NCBI GenBank assembly: GCA_937873655.1
Contig: CALMYQ010000225.1
Span: forward strand, 1-64,000
Origin: an uncultured Lewinella sp.
GTDB lineage: Bacteria; Bacteroidota; Bacteroidia; Chitinophagales; Saprospiraceae
DNA: 64,000 nt
Reading direction: 5' to 3'
A program made the translations under genes and the position numbers. Positions 1 through 8,060 of the stretch are shown in pieces (the stretch's first letter is position 1; every line of letters starts with the position of its first letter). The notes under the pieces are model-generated. The model was given only the letters and a program-made list of their open reading frames with translations. It was not told where the DNA came from and did no database searches.

Positions 1-55
1 ATTTGGTTATTTTGGGGTAACCGACGGGGTTTTGTCGCGCAAGTCGGAGACTTGC
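1..55. repeat. Intergenic hairpin repeat, copy 1
   Basis: Positions 1-55 are identical to 180-234 and similarity continues for about 35 more bases. The unit holds a perfect 7-bp stem (GCAAGTC-gga-GACTTGC). This looks like a dispersed REP-type palindromic repeat; it may extend past the left edge. Confidence 0.7.
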
Positions 56-179
56 AGGGTAACCGCTGCGGGACCCAGTCCCTGGCGAACGGGGTTTATT
101 TGTTGATTCGTTGATGTGTTTATGGGTTGATTTACCTCCTCCGGCACGCTCGTGACGTGAATACGGCGGTCGGGGGTTG

Positions 180-234
180 ATTTGGTTATTTTGGGGTAAC
201 CGACGGGGTTTTGTCGCGCAAGTCGGAGACTTGC
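180..234. repeat. Intergenic hairpin repeat, copy 2
   Basis: Second copy of the repeat at 1-55, with the same GCAAGTC-gga-GACTTGC stem. It is followed by a small GGGGCT-ca-GCCCC palindrome near 248-262. It lies just upstream of the amidase gene, so any promoter must lie within or beside it. No protein in this stretch is credible. Confidence 0.7.
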
Positions 235-300
235 GGGGTAGCCGCAGCGGGGCTCAGCCCCTGGCGAACGGTTGAGTTTATAATGCAACTTATGGGTGAG

Positions 301-2340
301 ATGAAAAAAATATGCGGTTTTTCGGTTCTGTTGATGCTGTTTGCCGGATGTGCAACGCCAAAAAAGCAGGTTGCCGTTGCGGTTCCTTCAGCGTCAGCCT
401 CAAGGGAACCGGTGGAATTGAGAATGCCGGCAGCCGGTGCAACAAACGTTACGGTTAACCCGGGCGGGCGTTCGCTCGTTCCGGATAACCAGGGTTGGAT
501 CCGCTGGGAAACGGCCGGTTTGCCGGATACGTTGCGCGTTGAAGCGGGTGGACGGACCTGGTCATTGCCTACTACCGACTGGAAACTGCCCTATCGCTAT
601 GCGATCAATGCGGATGGGGAAGTTCAGCGCGAATGGCCCTGGCTGGAGTTCAGGAGCCGGGTGCCGGATACGACCTATCAACCCAGGCTGAACCTGCTCT
701 GCAAGAGCGTTTACCCGGGCAAGGCTGCGATCAACGGCGATTCGGTGAAAATGTATCGGACGGGCATCTTTTTCCGGGAAATTGCCTTGAATGAAGGCCC
801 CAACACGGTGCGCGCAGAGGTACTTGGTCCCGACGGCAATCGGTCGGCTTACGAACGGAAAATCGTTTACGTTAAAAAGGACCCGGCCCGGCCCGCATTC
901 CCGCTTTGGATCGATGAATCCGCCATGGAGCCGGCCGAAAACCAGGTTTTAATGCCGGATGACGTGGTCAGGGTCCGTTTCACCGGTTCGAAAGGACAAA
1001 AGGGCAATATCCTGGTTCAACCCGGCAAAAAATGGCTGTTCTGTGCGCGCAGGGACTTCAAAGACTACAGCCTGTATGAAGCGGATCTGTACCTGAACGA
1101 CCTGCAAGCGGGTAAGCCGATTCAGTTGACCGCCGTACTGGAGTCCGCCGAAGCTGCCGCCAGGGTCAAACCGCTGAAAATGCCGTTTAAGGCGGGCATC
1201 ACCGTTCAAAACGAAAGCAAATTTCCCTTGGTCCGGGTGGAAAAACCCAGGTCGATCCTGTCGTACAACCTGGGCCCGATCCGGCTGGGGCCGCCAATCA
1301 TTGCGGAATATAATCCCGGTGTGGTGCTGCAACCGGACGGGCTAGTCGGGGAATACTACCGCATCCGGCTCAACCGGAACGAAACCGGCTTCATTCATCG
1401 CGACAACGTGAGCGTGCTGCCGACGAATACCGTCCGCCCCGGCTATTATATCACCACGGCGCGCGCTTCCGGCAACGGGCAGGCCGACGTCGTGTCCATA
1501 CCGTATCCCGAACCCGTGCCGTACGCCGTTTACCCGGAGGTGGAGCAAAAACGCATCCGCATCGCGCTGTACGGCGTCAAAACGTCGAGTACGTGGATGG
1601 TGCACCGCGACGGGCTGCAGGTGATCGAAAACCTCAAATGGGAACAAAGCACCCCCGATACCTACGAGCTTTACGTCTATCTGAAAACCCCGAAAATCTG
1701 GGGTTACGATCTGGTAAAGAACGGCTCAAACCTGGAATTGCGCATCAAACACCCGCCCGCACTGGAGATCCTGCCGAATGGAGAGGTCAAGGGGTTGGTC
1801 GTCTCCATCGAAGCGGGGCACGGCGGCAGTAACTTCGGCGCCGTCGGACTGTCGGGCCTGTTGGAAAAGGACGTCAACCTGGCTACGGCGCTGGAACTGG
1901 AAAAGATCTGCCGCGCTCATGGGGTAGGGGTGGTGCAGATCCGCGACAGCGACCGGTATATGTTGCTGTCGGACAAGCGCAATGATGTCGAAAATTCAGG
2001 CGCCCATATCCACGTCAGCATCCACGCCAATTCGGGGGGCGGCGCCAACTACCTGGGTACATCCGGCGTCAGCACCTATTACCACAACCCGTTCTGGGCG
2101 GATTTCGCCAAAATCATGTACCGCCACGTGCGGGAATTGCCGCTGAAGGACTACGGCGTCGTCGGGGCGTTCAACTATACGGTCACCCGGATCGATTCAC
2201 GCCCGTCGATCCTGGTGGAGCAGGCCTTCCTGAGCCAGGCCGAAGACGAGGAAAAGCTCGCCGACCCTGAGTTCAGGCGGCAGATGGCGGAGAAGATCTT
2301 TGCGGGGATGCTGGATTATGTGCGGTTTATGATGGAGTAG
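301..2340 (+). CDS. Lipoprotein N-acetylmuramoyl-L-alanine amidase
   Basis: A predicted peptidoglycan amidase that cleaves the bond between N-acetylmuramic acid and L-alanine. The C-terminal ~180 residues form an Amidase_3 domain: EAGHGG near residue 503, a following LLEKDVN glutamate, SIHANS and a late VEQAF glutamate give the zinc ligands and catalytic Glu. I chose the ATG at 301 because it opens a lipoprotein signal (MKKICGFSVLLMLFAGC). The in-frame ATG at 283 and upstream codons only extend it into repeat DNA. The ~480 N-terminal residues are beta-rich and SH3-like in flavour but not confidently named. It is likely anchored in the periplasm or outer membrane. Confidence 0.85.
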   Translation: MKKICGFSVLLMLFAGCATPKKQVAVAVPSASASREPVELRMPAAGATNVTVNPGGRSLVPDNQGWIRWETAGLPDTLRVEAGGRTWSLPTTDWKLPYRYAINADGEVQREWPWLEFRSRVPDTTYQPRLNLLCKSVYPGKAAINGDSVKMYRTGIFFREIALNEGPNTVRAEVLGPDGNRSAYERKIVYVKKDPARPAFPLWIDESAMEPAENQVLMPDDVVRVRFTGSKGQKGNILVQPGKKWLFCARRDFKDYSLYEADLYLNDLQAGKPIQLTAVLESAEAAARVKPLKMPFKAGITVQNESKFPLVRVEKPRSILSYNLGPIRLGPPIIAEYNPGVVLQPDGLVGEYYRIRLNRNETGFIHRDNVSVLPTNTVRPGYYITTARASGNGQADVVSIPYPEPVPYAVYPEVEQKRIRIALYGVKTSSTWMVHRDGLQVIENLKWEQSTPDTYELYVYLKTPKIWGYDLVKNGSNLELRIKHPPALEILPNGEVKGLVVSIEAGHGGSNFGAVGLSGLLEKDVNLATALELEKICRAHGVGVVQIRDSDRYMLLSDKRNDVENSGAHIHVSIHANSGGGANYLGTSGVSTYYHNPFWADFAKIMYRHVRELPLKDYGVVGAFNYTVTRIDSRPSILVEQAFLSQAEDEEKLADPEFRRQMAEKIFAGMLDYVRFMME

Positions 2341-2342
2341 TA

Positions 2343-3215
2343 TTACCCCGGCGCCTCCGTCTGCTCCACCCGGATCGGGTCGATCCACAACTTCCGCTGC
2401 GGGAACGGGATCTCGATGCCTTCCGCGTCAAAGCGCAGCTTGATGCTCCGAAGCAGGTCGCAGTATAGATTGAACGCTTTCGGGGTGTCCTCGGCCCAGG
2501 CCCAGGCCCGCAGGTTGACGGAGCTTTCCGCCAGGGCGACTACCCGGACTTCCACTTCTTCCTTTCCGTCGGCGAGCTGTTCGGGCGTGCGCGGGTCGAC
2601 GTGCAAGGGGTGGTCCAACACTTCTGCCCGTATGATCCCGATGGCTTTATCGATATCGGAACCATAGGAGATCCCGATGTCGATGAACCGGCAGACGCGG
2701 TTGTCGCTGAGGTTGGTATTCACGATGATCTCGTTGCTGATCACCCCGTTGGGTACGATGATCCGGTTGTTTTCCAAGTCGCGAAGCACGGTATGGCGCA
2801 GGGTAATGTCCTCCACGACGCCGGTAAAGCCGTCCTTGAGCTTGAGCCGGTCGTTGACCCGGAAGGGTTTGAACAATACCAGGAACAAGCCGCTCATCAG
2901 GTTGCTCAGCACCTGTTGGGATGCCAGACCGGCCACCACCGCTGCGATACCGGCGCCGGCCAGCAGCGAATTGGCCACCGTTTTGAAACCCGGTAAAATA
3001 AGGAACGCCCAACCCACGCCGACCAGGTAGATCAGGGCAGTGACCAGGTGCCGGATGAACTGGTAATTGGTCGGATCGGCATTCAGTCTATGGACGGCCT
3101 TACGGATATAACGCCGGGCAACAAAGTTGAAGGACCAGGACAGTACGACAGTGATGCCGATAATAGCAGAAAAGGTAAGCAAGGTTTCGAGATCGCCGAA
3201 CAGCTTTAACTCCAT
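2343..3215 (-). CDS. MscS-family small-conductance mechanosensitive channel
   Basis: Inner-membrane channel that releases solutes on hypo-osmotic shock. At 290 residues it matches the short MscS class. It has an N-terminal hydrophobic helix (about 10-30), a second near 60-80 and the pore-lining helix rich in Gly/Ala (AGAGIAAVVAGLASQQ, about 85-100). A beta domain follows with the family pattern around DRLKLKDGFTGVVEDITLRHT and IIVPNGVISNEIIVN. It ends 3 bp from the convergent amidase stop. A TAnnTTTG box lies 15 bp before the ATG, inside the spacer after the arabinofuranosidase gene, so it probably has its own promoter. Confidence 0.9.
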   Translation of the reverse strand: MELKLFGDLETLLTFSAIIGITVVLSWSFNFVARRYIRKAVHRLNADPTNYQFIRHLVTALIYLVGVGWAFLILPGFKTVANSLLAGAGIAAVVAGLASQQVLSNLMSGLFLVLFKPFRVNDRLKLKDGFTGVVEDITLRHTVLRDLENNRIIVPNGVISNEIIVNTNLSDNRVCRFIDIGISYGSDIDKAIGIIRAEVLDHPLHVDPRTPEQLADGKEEVEVRVVALAESSVNLRAWAWAEDTPKAFNLYCDLLRSIKLRFDAEGIEIPFPQRKLWIDPIRVEQTEAPG

Positions 3216-3229
3216 CGGTGGTTTTTTCC

Positions 3230-3237
3230 CAAAGTTA
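3230..3237 (-). promoter_or_regulatory. Bacteroidota -7 box for the mscS-like gene
   Basis: The minus strand reads TAACTTTG, a perfect TAnnTTTG, 15 bp upstream of the ATG. It sits just before the end of the upstream GH51 gene (stop at 3240). No clear -33 TTTG is visible. Confidence 0.45.
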
Positions 3238-3239
3238 CG

Positions 3240-5213
3240 TCATTTTCCGGTTTTGACCCGGATCACGGACAGGGATCGCGGCGGCGCCTGCATCGGGATC
3301 CGGTTGCCGTCCACCCGCAATTCGCTTTTCCCGGGATAAATCGCCAATGGATTTTCAATGGAATTATACAGGGTCAGGTCATCGGAGGCCAGGGTTTGCA
3401 AGACGGCCGATTTCCCGGTAAAACGCCCGGATTTCAGGCTGATCTCCACCGGCATCGCTTTGGAGGACGTATTGACGATCTTGAAGATCAGTTCGCCCTT
3501 TGCCCGGTCCGAAACCGCGCCGGCATACAAGCTGTCCTGGCCCGAAACCGCCGAGCCATTCTCCAGCATGCGCACTACCCGGTCGCCTTTATTCGTGGAA
3601 AAGAGCTTCTGGACGTAATAATTGGGCGTTCCCACCACATTCAGGTTGTCGAACCAGATGAGGTCGGGCCGCCATTGCCAGGCTTCCACATGGGCAAACA
3701 GCGGGGCGTAAGAGGCCATTTGCACCACATCGGCATTCCGCTCCAGGCCGGTCATGAAGGCGGCTTCCGCCAGCGCGCTCAACCAGGTATTCCTGGACGA
3801 CGGATCGTCACCCTGCGGGCCGTGTGCGGCGTATTCACCGGCAAATACCTTGGGGTCGTTCCGGTCGTAGTCGTCGTAGCGGCCGGCATTGCGCAGAAAC
3901 CATTCCGGCGGGGCGTAATAATGTTCGTCCACCAGGTCGGCTTTTTCCTTTCGCATCTCCCCCCAGAGGTAGTCGAACCACTCACCGCGGTTGAACGGAC
4001 CGGAGCCGGTCACCAGCCGGATCTCGGGGTGTTTTTCCCTGAGTATCCCTGCAAACACCTTGTACCGCTCCACGTATTGCTCGCCCCATTGCTCGTTGCC
4101 CACGCCCAGCATCTTGAGGTTGAACGGCGCCGGGTGGCCCATTTCGGCGCGCAGTTTGCCCCAACCCTGACCAGCGGGGCCGTTCGCAAATTCGATGAGG
4201 TCAAGGGCATCCTGGATATAGGGATCAAGCTGGTCGATCGGGACTACCTCGCCGGTATTGAACTGACAGGCCATGCCGCAGCTCAGGATAGGCAGGGGTT
4301 CGGCGCCCAGGTCTTCGGCCAGTTGGAAATATTCATAGAAACCCAGGCCGAACGACTGGAAATAATCCGGCGTCGACCGGTGTGCGAATTCGGTATTCCA
4401 CCGGTTGATGATCAGTTCGCGCTCGTCGACCGGGCCGACGGTCTTTTTCCATTGGTACCGGTTAGCCAGTTCGCGGCCTTCCACGATGCATCCGCCCGGA
4501 AACCGGATAAAACCCGGGTGGAGCGCATCCAGCATGCCCACCAGGTCGGCGCGCAGGCCGTTGGGGCGGTTCTTCCAGGTATGCTCCGGAAACAGGGAGA
4601 TCATGTCCAGGTCCAGGGCGCCTTCGCCTTCCAGCCATACGTTGAGGCGGGCCTTGGCCTCGGTGATCTCGCAGGTGAAGGATGTCGTGTGGCGTTTCCA
4701 GTCGGCGCCGAATCCCTCCACCACGGCATGTCCGAGCGGCCGGTCGAGGGTATCCACCAATTCGACCCGCATTTTCACATCGGCGACTCCGAATTTTCGG
4801 GCCTGTACCGAAAAATGGTAGGTTTCCCCTTTTTTGACGCCCATACCCCGGAATCCTTCGTTTTGGATGCCGTATGCGCCGTTGGGGGCGTCGGCGGTCA
4901 GCCGGAGAAAACGCGGATTGCGGGCAGCCAGCTCGCCTCGGTTGATGACGAGCCATTTGCCCTTCCCATCGCCCTCCCTGATCTCGTTCCAGCCCATCAT
5001 CGGCCAACTGAACTCAAAGGAGCGGTTCTTGACGAGCTCGGCGTACAGGCCGCCGTCGGCGGCAAAGTTGATGTCCTCGAAAAAGACGCCCCACATGGTC
5101 GGCTGGATCCCGGGCCCGGGTTGGGCGGGATCAGCGGTCAGTTGACGCGGGGTTTGGGCGGTGGCGGTGCCTGCTACGAGCAACAAACAAGAGAAGAGAA
5201 TGGGAAATTTCAT
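3240..5213 (-). CDS. Secreted alpha-L-arabinofuranosidase, GH51
   Basis: Hydrolyses terminal alpha-L-arabinofuranosyl residues from arabinan or arabinoxylan. The 657-residue protein starts with a signal peptide ending near TATAQ. A carbohydrate-binding-like segment lies around residues 85-210, followed by the (beta/alpha)8 catalytic domain. GVGNEQWG near residue 373 carries the acid/base Glu and FAGEYAAH near 458 carries the nucleophile Glu, both in the order expected for clan GH-A. A C-terminal beta domain ends the protein. With the pectinesterase and AraD1-like genes further on, it points to use of plant cell-wall arabinose. GH51 assignment is firm; exact substrate is inferred. Confidence 0.92.
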   Translation of the reverse strand: MKFPILFSCLLLVAGTATAQTPRQLTADPAQPGPGIQPTMWGVFFEDINFAADGGLYAELVKNRSFEFSWPMMGWNEIREGDGKGKWLVINRGELAARNPRFLRLTADAPNGAYGIQNEGFRGMGVKKGETYHFSVQARKFGVADVKMRVELVDTLDRPLGHAVVEGFGADWKRHTTSFTCEITEAKARLNVWLEGEGALDLDMISLFPEHTWKNRPNGLRADLVGMLDALHPGFIRFPGGCIVEGRELANRYQWKKTVGPVDERELIINRWNTEFAHRSTPDYFQSFGLGFYEYFQLAEDLGAEPLPILSCGMACQFNTGEVVPIDQLDPYIQDALDLIEFANGPAGQGWGKLRAEMGHPAPFNLKMLGVGNEQWGEQYVERYKVFAGILREKHPEIRLVTGSGPFNRGEWFDYLWGEMRKEKADLVDEHYYAPPEWFLRNAGRYDDYDRNDPKVFAGEYAAHGPQGDDPSSRNTWLSALAEAAFMTGLERNADVVQMASYAPLFAHVEAWQWRPDLIWFDNLNVVGTPNYYVQKLFSTNKGDRVVRMLENGSAVSGQDSLYAGAVSDRAKGELIFKIVNTSSKAMPVEISLKSGRFTGKSAVLQTLASDDLTLYNSIENPLAIYPGKSELRVDGNRIPMQAPPRSLSVIRVKTGK

Positions 5214-5286
5214 AATACTGCGTAATTAAATTGCTTCTTGTCCCTGCCGGGCGCCACTATGGGTTTACATCAACAGATAAGATTGC

Positions 5287-5350
5287 GGTGCGCTGCACCT
5301 TTGGCAGGTCAAGGGCCTTTGGGACACAGAAATTACCGGTGCGCTGCACC
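5287..5350. repeat. Paired GGTGCGCTGCACC motifs in a 361-bp spacer
   Basis: GGTGCGCTGCACC, itself a small 5-bp hairpin, occurs at 5287-5299 and 5338-5350. The rest of 5214-5574 has no convincing gene. The motif looks like a short dispersed intergenic repeat. Confidence 0.55.
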
Positions 5351-5574
5351 TTACCGGCCTGGCAACGCCGCAATTGCTGTAATTCAAAGTCTCAACCACC
5401 GCATAAGAGACTGTATACCATGCGGGGCAACCTTATGCATGATCTGTTGCTGCTCCATAGGAGATACCCGTAATTCGCAGATTTTATCCATGCATGTTAC
5501 AAAACAGCCTGGTGACTGCAAAAAATTTCAAGCAAGTTCAAGTTGTCACAGCCAATATACGCAGTTTTGCCAAT

Positions 5575-6342
5575 TTACAGCATCATGCCGCCGGAGACCT
5601 CTATGCGCTGGCCGTTGATCCAGCCGGCGTCTTCGGTGCACAGGAAGGCGACCACGCCGCCGATGTCTTCGGGGAGGCCTACGCGCCCCAGTGCGGTGAG
5701 GCTTGCTACATGATCGTTGATCCCTTTGTCGTCACGGACGCGGCCGCCGCCGAAATCCGTTTCGATGGCCCCGGGAGCGACCACGTTGGCGGCTATGCGG
5801 CGCGGTCCCAGCTCCTTGGCCAGGTAGCGGGTAAACATCTCAATAGCGGCCTTGGACGAACCGTACGCCGCGGACCCCGGCATGGCAAAGCGGGCAAGGC
5901 CCGACGAGATGTTGATGATGCGGCCGCCGTCGTTGAGCAGGGGCAGGGCTTTTTGGGTCAGGAAGTAAACGCCCTTGAAATGGATGTTCACGATCTCGTC
6001 AAATTGCTCTTCCGTCGTAGTAGCGATGGGTGAGTGGAGGGCGGTTCCCGCGTTGTTGATCAGGAAGTCGAAATGCGGGCTGCCGGTTTCCGCCTGCAGC
6101 CAGGTTTTAACCTGTTCAAAGAAGGGGGAGAAAGCTTTGATGTTGCTGGTATCCAGTTGGAACGCTGCTGCCTTTTGTCCGAGGGACTGAATTTCGGCAA
6201 CGACCTCGTCTGCTTTAGCCTTGTTGGTGTTGTAAGTGAAAATTACGTCGATCCCTTTTTCGGCGAGGCGTAAGGCCATATCCCTGCCGAGGCCGCGGCT
6301 GCCGCCCGTAATGAGCGCGATGCTGCTTTTTGTTGTTGTCAT
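5575..6342 (-). CDS. SDR-family oxidoreductase
   Basis: A classical short-chain dehydrogenase/reductase of 255 residues that should use NAD(P)H in the cytoplasm. The N-terminal TGGSRGLG (residues 12-19) is the Rossmann dinucleotide motif. NNAG lies near 96, and the catalytic Ser and YxxxK are in NISSGLA and YGSSK around 146-164. The C-terminal VSGGMML is typical. The substrate cannot be told from the sequence. It sits about 105 bp downstream of an AraC-family gene on the same strand, a common arrangement in which the regulator controls the adjacent reductase. Confidence 0.88.
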   Translation of the reverse strand: MTTTKSSIALITGGSRGLGRDMALRLAEKGIDVIFTYNTNKAKADEVVAEIQSLGQKAAAFQLDTSNIKAFSPFFEQVKTWLQAETGSPHFDFLINNAGTALHSPIATTTEEQFDEIVNIHFKGVYFLTQKALPLLNDGGRIINISSGLARFAMPGSAAYGSSKAAIEMFTRYLAKELGPRRIAANVVAPGAIETDFGGGRVRDDKGINDHVASLTALGRVGLPEDIGGVVAFLCTEDAGWINGQRIEVSGGMML

Positions 6343-6447
6343 CGTTGAATGTTGTGGTTGAAAATTGATGACACAAAGGTGCGCCCAAAAGCAGTCGGGG
6401 TGTTTGCAAGGATCAATCTATTGTTTGCAAAATTCAAATATTGGATT

Positions 6448-7383
6448 TCAGGACCGGAAAGCCAGCGGCGCTACGGAAGTCTGTTTTTTGAAAAAATTGG
6501 AGAAATGCGCGACCTCTTCAAAGCCCAGGCTGTTCGCGATCTCGGTGATGTTCCAGTCGGTCTGTTTCAACAGGACCTTGGCTTCCTGAACCATCCGGCT
6601 GCTGATGAGCTCAGTGGTGGTTTTGCCGGTGTTTTCTTTCAGGACCTTGTTGAGGTGGTTGACGTGAACGGCAAGTCTTTCGGCGTATTCCTTAGCCGAC
6701 CGCAGGGAAAGGGTCTGATGCGGCGATTCGATGGGGAATTGCCGTTCCAGCAATTCGATGAACAGGGAAACGATCCGGGTGGCTGCGTTTTTGGCGGAAT
6801 GCAGGGCTGCAGCGGGTTGCAGTTTTTGCCCGTAGTGGATGAGCTCCATGGTATAATTGCGGAGCAGGTCGTATTTGAATTCGTAATCCGAGGCGATTTC
6901 CCTTTCCATTTTCCGGAAGATAAGCGCGATCTCGTCCGCCACCTCGTCGGAGATCTCAAACACGGGGTAGCCGCCTGATTTGAAGATAGGCAGGTCGTCC
7001 AGCACCATACCGCTCCTGTTTTTCATCAGGAAAGCCTCAGTGAAAATGCAGAAGGAGCCCGATTGGTTTTCGTCCTGCGGTATCCAGTGGTAGGGCACTT
7101 TCGGCGTGCCGAACAGGAGGGCATTCTTTTCCACCTGGATGACCTTGTCGGCGTATTCGGCGCGGTTGCGGCCCCGGATCAGGCTGACCTTGTAATAGGC
7201 CCGGCGGCTATAGGGCATTACGTTTTTTTGCTTGACCTCCTTGATGGTCCTGGCCACATCGAATACGTTGAAATGCCCGATCTCGCGGTTGATGCCCGGC
7301 GGCAGCAATGCGTTGAGGTCTTTGCCGGTGAACTGTTCGGCTTCTTCGTAAAAATCCTCCAGAGATTGGGTCCGGATATGCAT
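6448..7383 (-). CDS. AraC-family transcriptional regulator
   Basis: A 311-residue regulator with an N-terminal cupin-like sensor region and a C-terminal pair of helix-turn-helix motifs over the last ~90 residues (ending around SLGFEEVAHFSNFFKKQTSVAP). I start it at the ATG at 7383 (MHIRTQSLEDF). The frame stays open further upstream, but that part translates a 9-bp minisatellite into a Leu-Ser repeat and includes a TAnnTTTG box, so it is very probably untranslated. It probably controls the SDR gene downstream; the inducer is unknown. Confidence 0.88.
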   Translation of the reverse strand: MHIRTQSLEDFYEEAEQFTGKDLNALLPPGINREIGHFNVFDVARTIKEVKQKNVMPYSRRAYYKVSLIRGRNRAEYADKVIQVEKNALLFGTPKVPYHWIPQDENQSGSFCIFTEAFLMKNRSGMVLDDLPIFKSGGYPVFEISDEVADEIALIFRKMEREIASDYEFKYDLLRNYTMELIHYGQKLQPAAALHSAKNAATRIVSLFIELLERQFPIESPHQTLSLRSAKEYAERLAVHVNHLNKVLKENTGKTTTELISSRMVQEAKVLLKQTDWNITEIANSLGFEEVAHFSNFFKKQTSVAPLAFRS

Positions 7384-7412
7384 GTTGCGGTGTTGAGGTG
7401 ATTTGTAAAATT

Positions 7413-7420
7413 CAAAGGTA
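7413..7420 (-). promoter_or_regulatory. Bacteroidota -7 box for the araC-type gene
   Basis: The minus strand reads TACCTTTG, 29 bp upstream of the ATG at 7383. Its position excludes longer start choices for the regulator. Confidence 0.5.
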
Positions 7421-7448
7421 GGGAAAATTTTTGATTGGGTTATGAGTT

Positions 7449-7577
7449 GACCACTAAGGGCACTAAGGACGCTAAGACCACTAAGGACGCTAAGACCGCT
7501 AAGACCACTAAGGGCACTAAGGATACTAAGGGCACTAAGGGCACTAAGGATACTAAGGATACTAAGGATACTAAGGG
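7449..7577. repeat. 9-bp minisatellite (NNNNRCTAA), about 14 units
   Basis: Units alternate among GACCACTAA, GGGCACTAA, GGACGCTAA and GGATACTAA. The period of 9 keeps a Leu-Ser-X frame open on the minus strand by chance. A single related piece occurs at about 20960-20980 (GACCACTAAGG). Confidence 0.85.
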
Positions 7578-8060
7578 CAGGAGATCGGGGAACAACTGGG
7601 ATGCGGACAAAGAACACATAACGGAAGCGCGGGCCTTCACATCAGCCGTATCTGAATCGAAGTGCCGACATATATTTCATTGTTTGCGGAAGCAATCAAA
7701 CTCATTTAATTTATTTGATAATGAATGGTTTATACTTATGAAGGTCGGACAGGATGAATAAAAATTCAGTAGCCGGTAATATATTTAAAAAAATATCATG
7801 AAAACGCGTTAGATTTGACCTCGAATCATCGTCTGCTTATCTCATTTGAGCTTTTCCCTCAATTTTCCTCTGAGACAAATGGTATGGTGTTGGGATAAAT
7901 GAGCCGTATTTCCTCCTTGCAATTTTGCTGGGAAACAATCGGACGGTTTTATGCCTGACTTTGAATACCGTCGCCCGAATCCAATCCCTTCTGTGTGGTT
8001 CATCGCTATCCGGATCCATGCCCCGGCAGGATCTGAACGGAGTAAAAACACTATACATAG
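7578..8060. other. Spacer without a supported gene
   Basis: This AT-richer stretch separates the araC-type gene from a T9SS cargo gene. Short open frames here lack family features. I see no tRNA and no clear promoter box. Confidence 0.5.

Noticed and set aside
3396..5225. 609-codon open frame on the plus strand
   Set aside because: It lies wholly antisense to the GH51 arabinofuranosidase, whose motifs are intact. A GC-rich codon bias on one strand readily keeps the other open.
7384..7617. N-terminal extension of the AraC gene, a Leu-Ser repeat peptide
   Set aside because: It is the translation of a 9-bp minisatellite, it precedes a TAnnTTTG box, and homologs begin near MHIRTQ.
7837..8058. 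73-codon minus-strand gene
   Set aside because: Basic, low-complexity composition, no family features and no promoter; treated as spacer.
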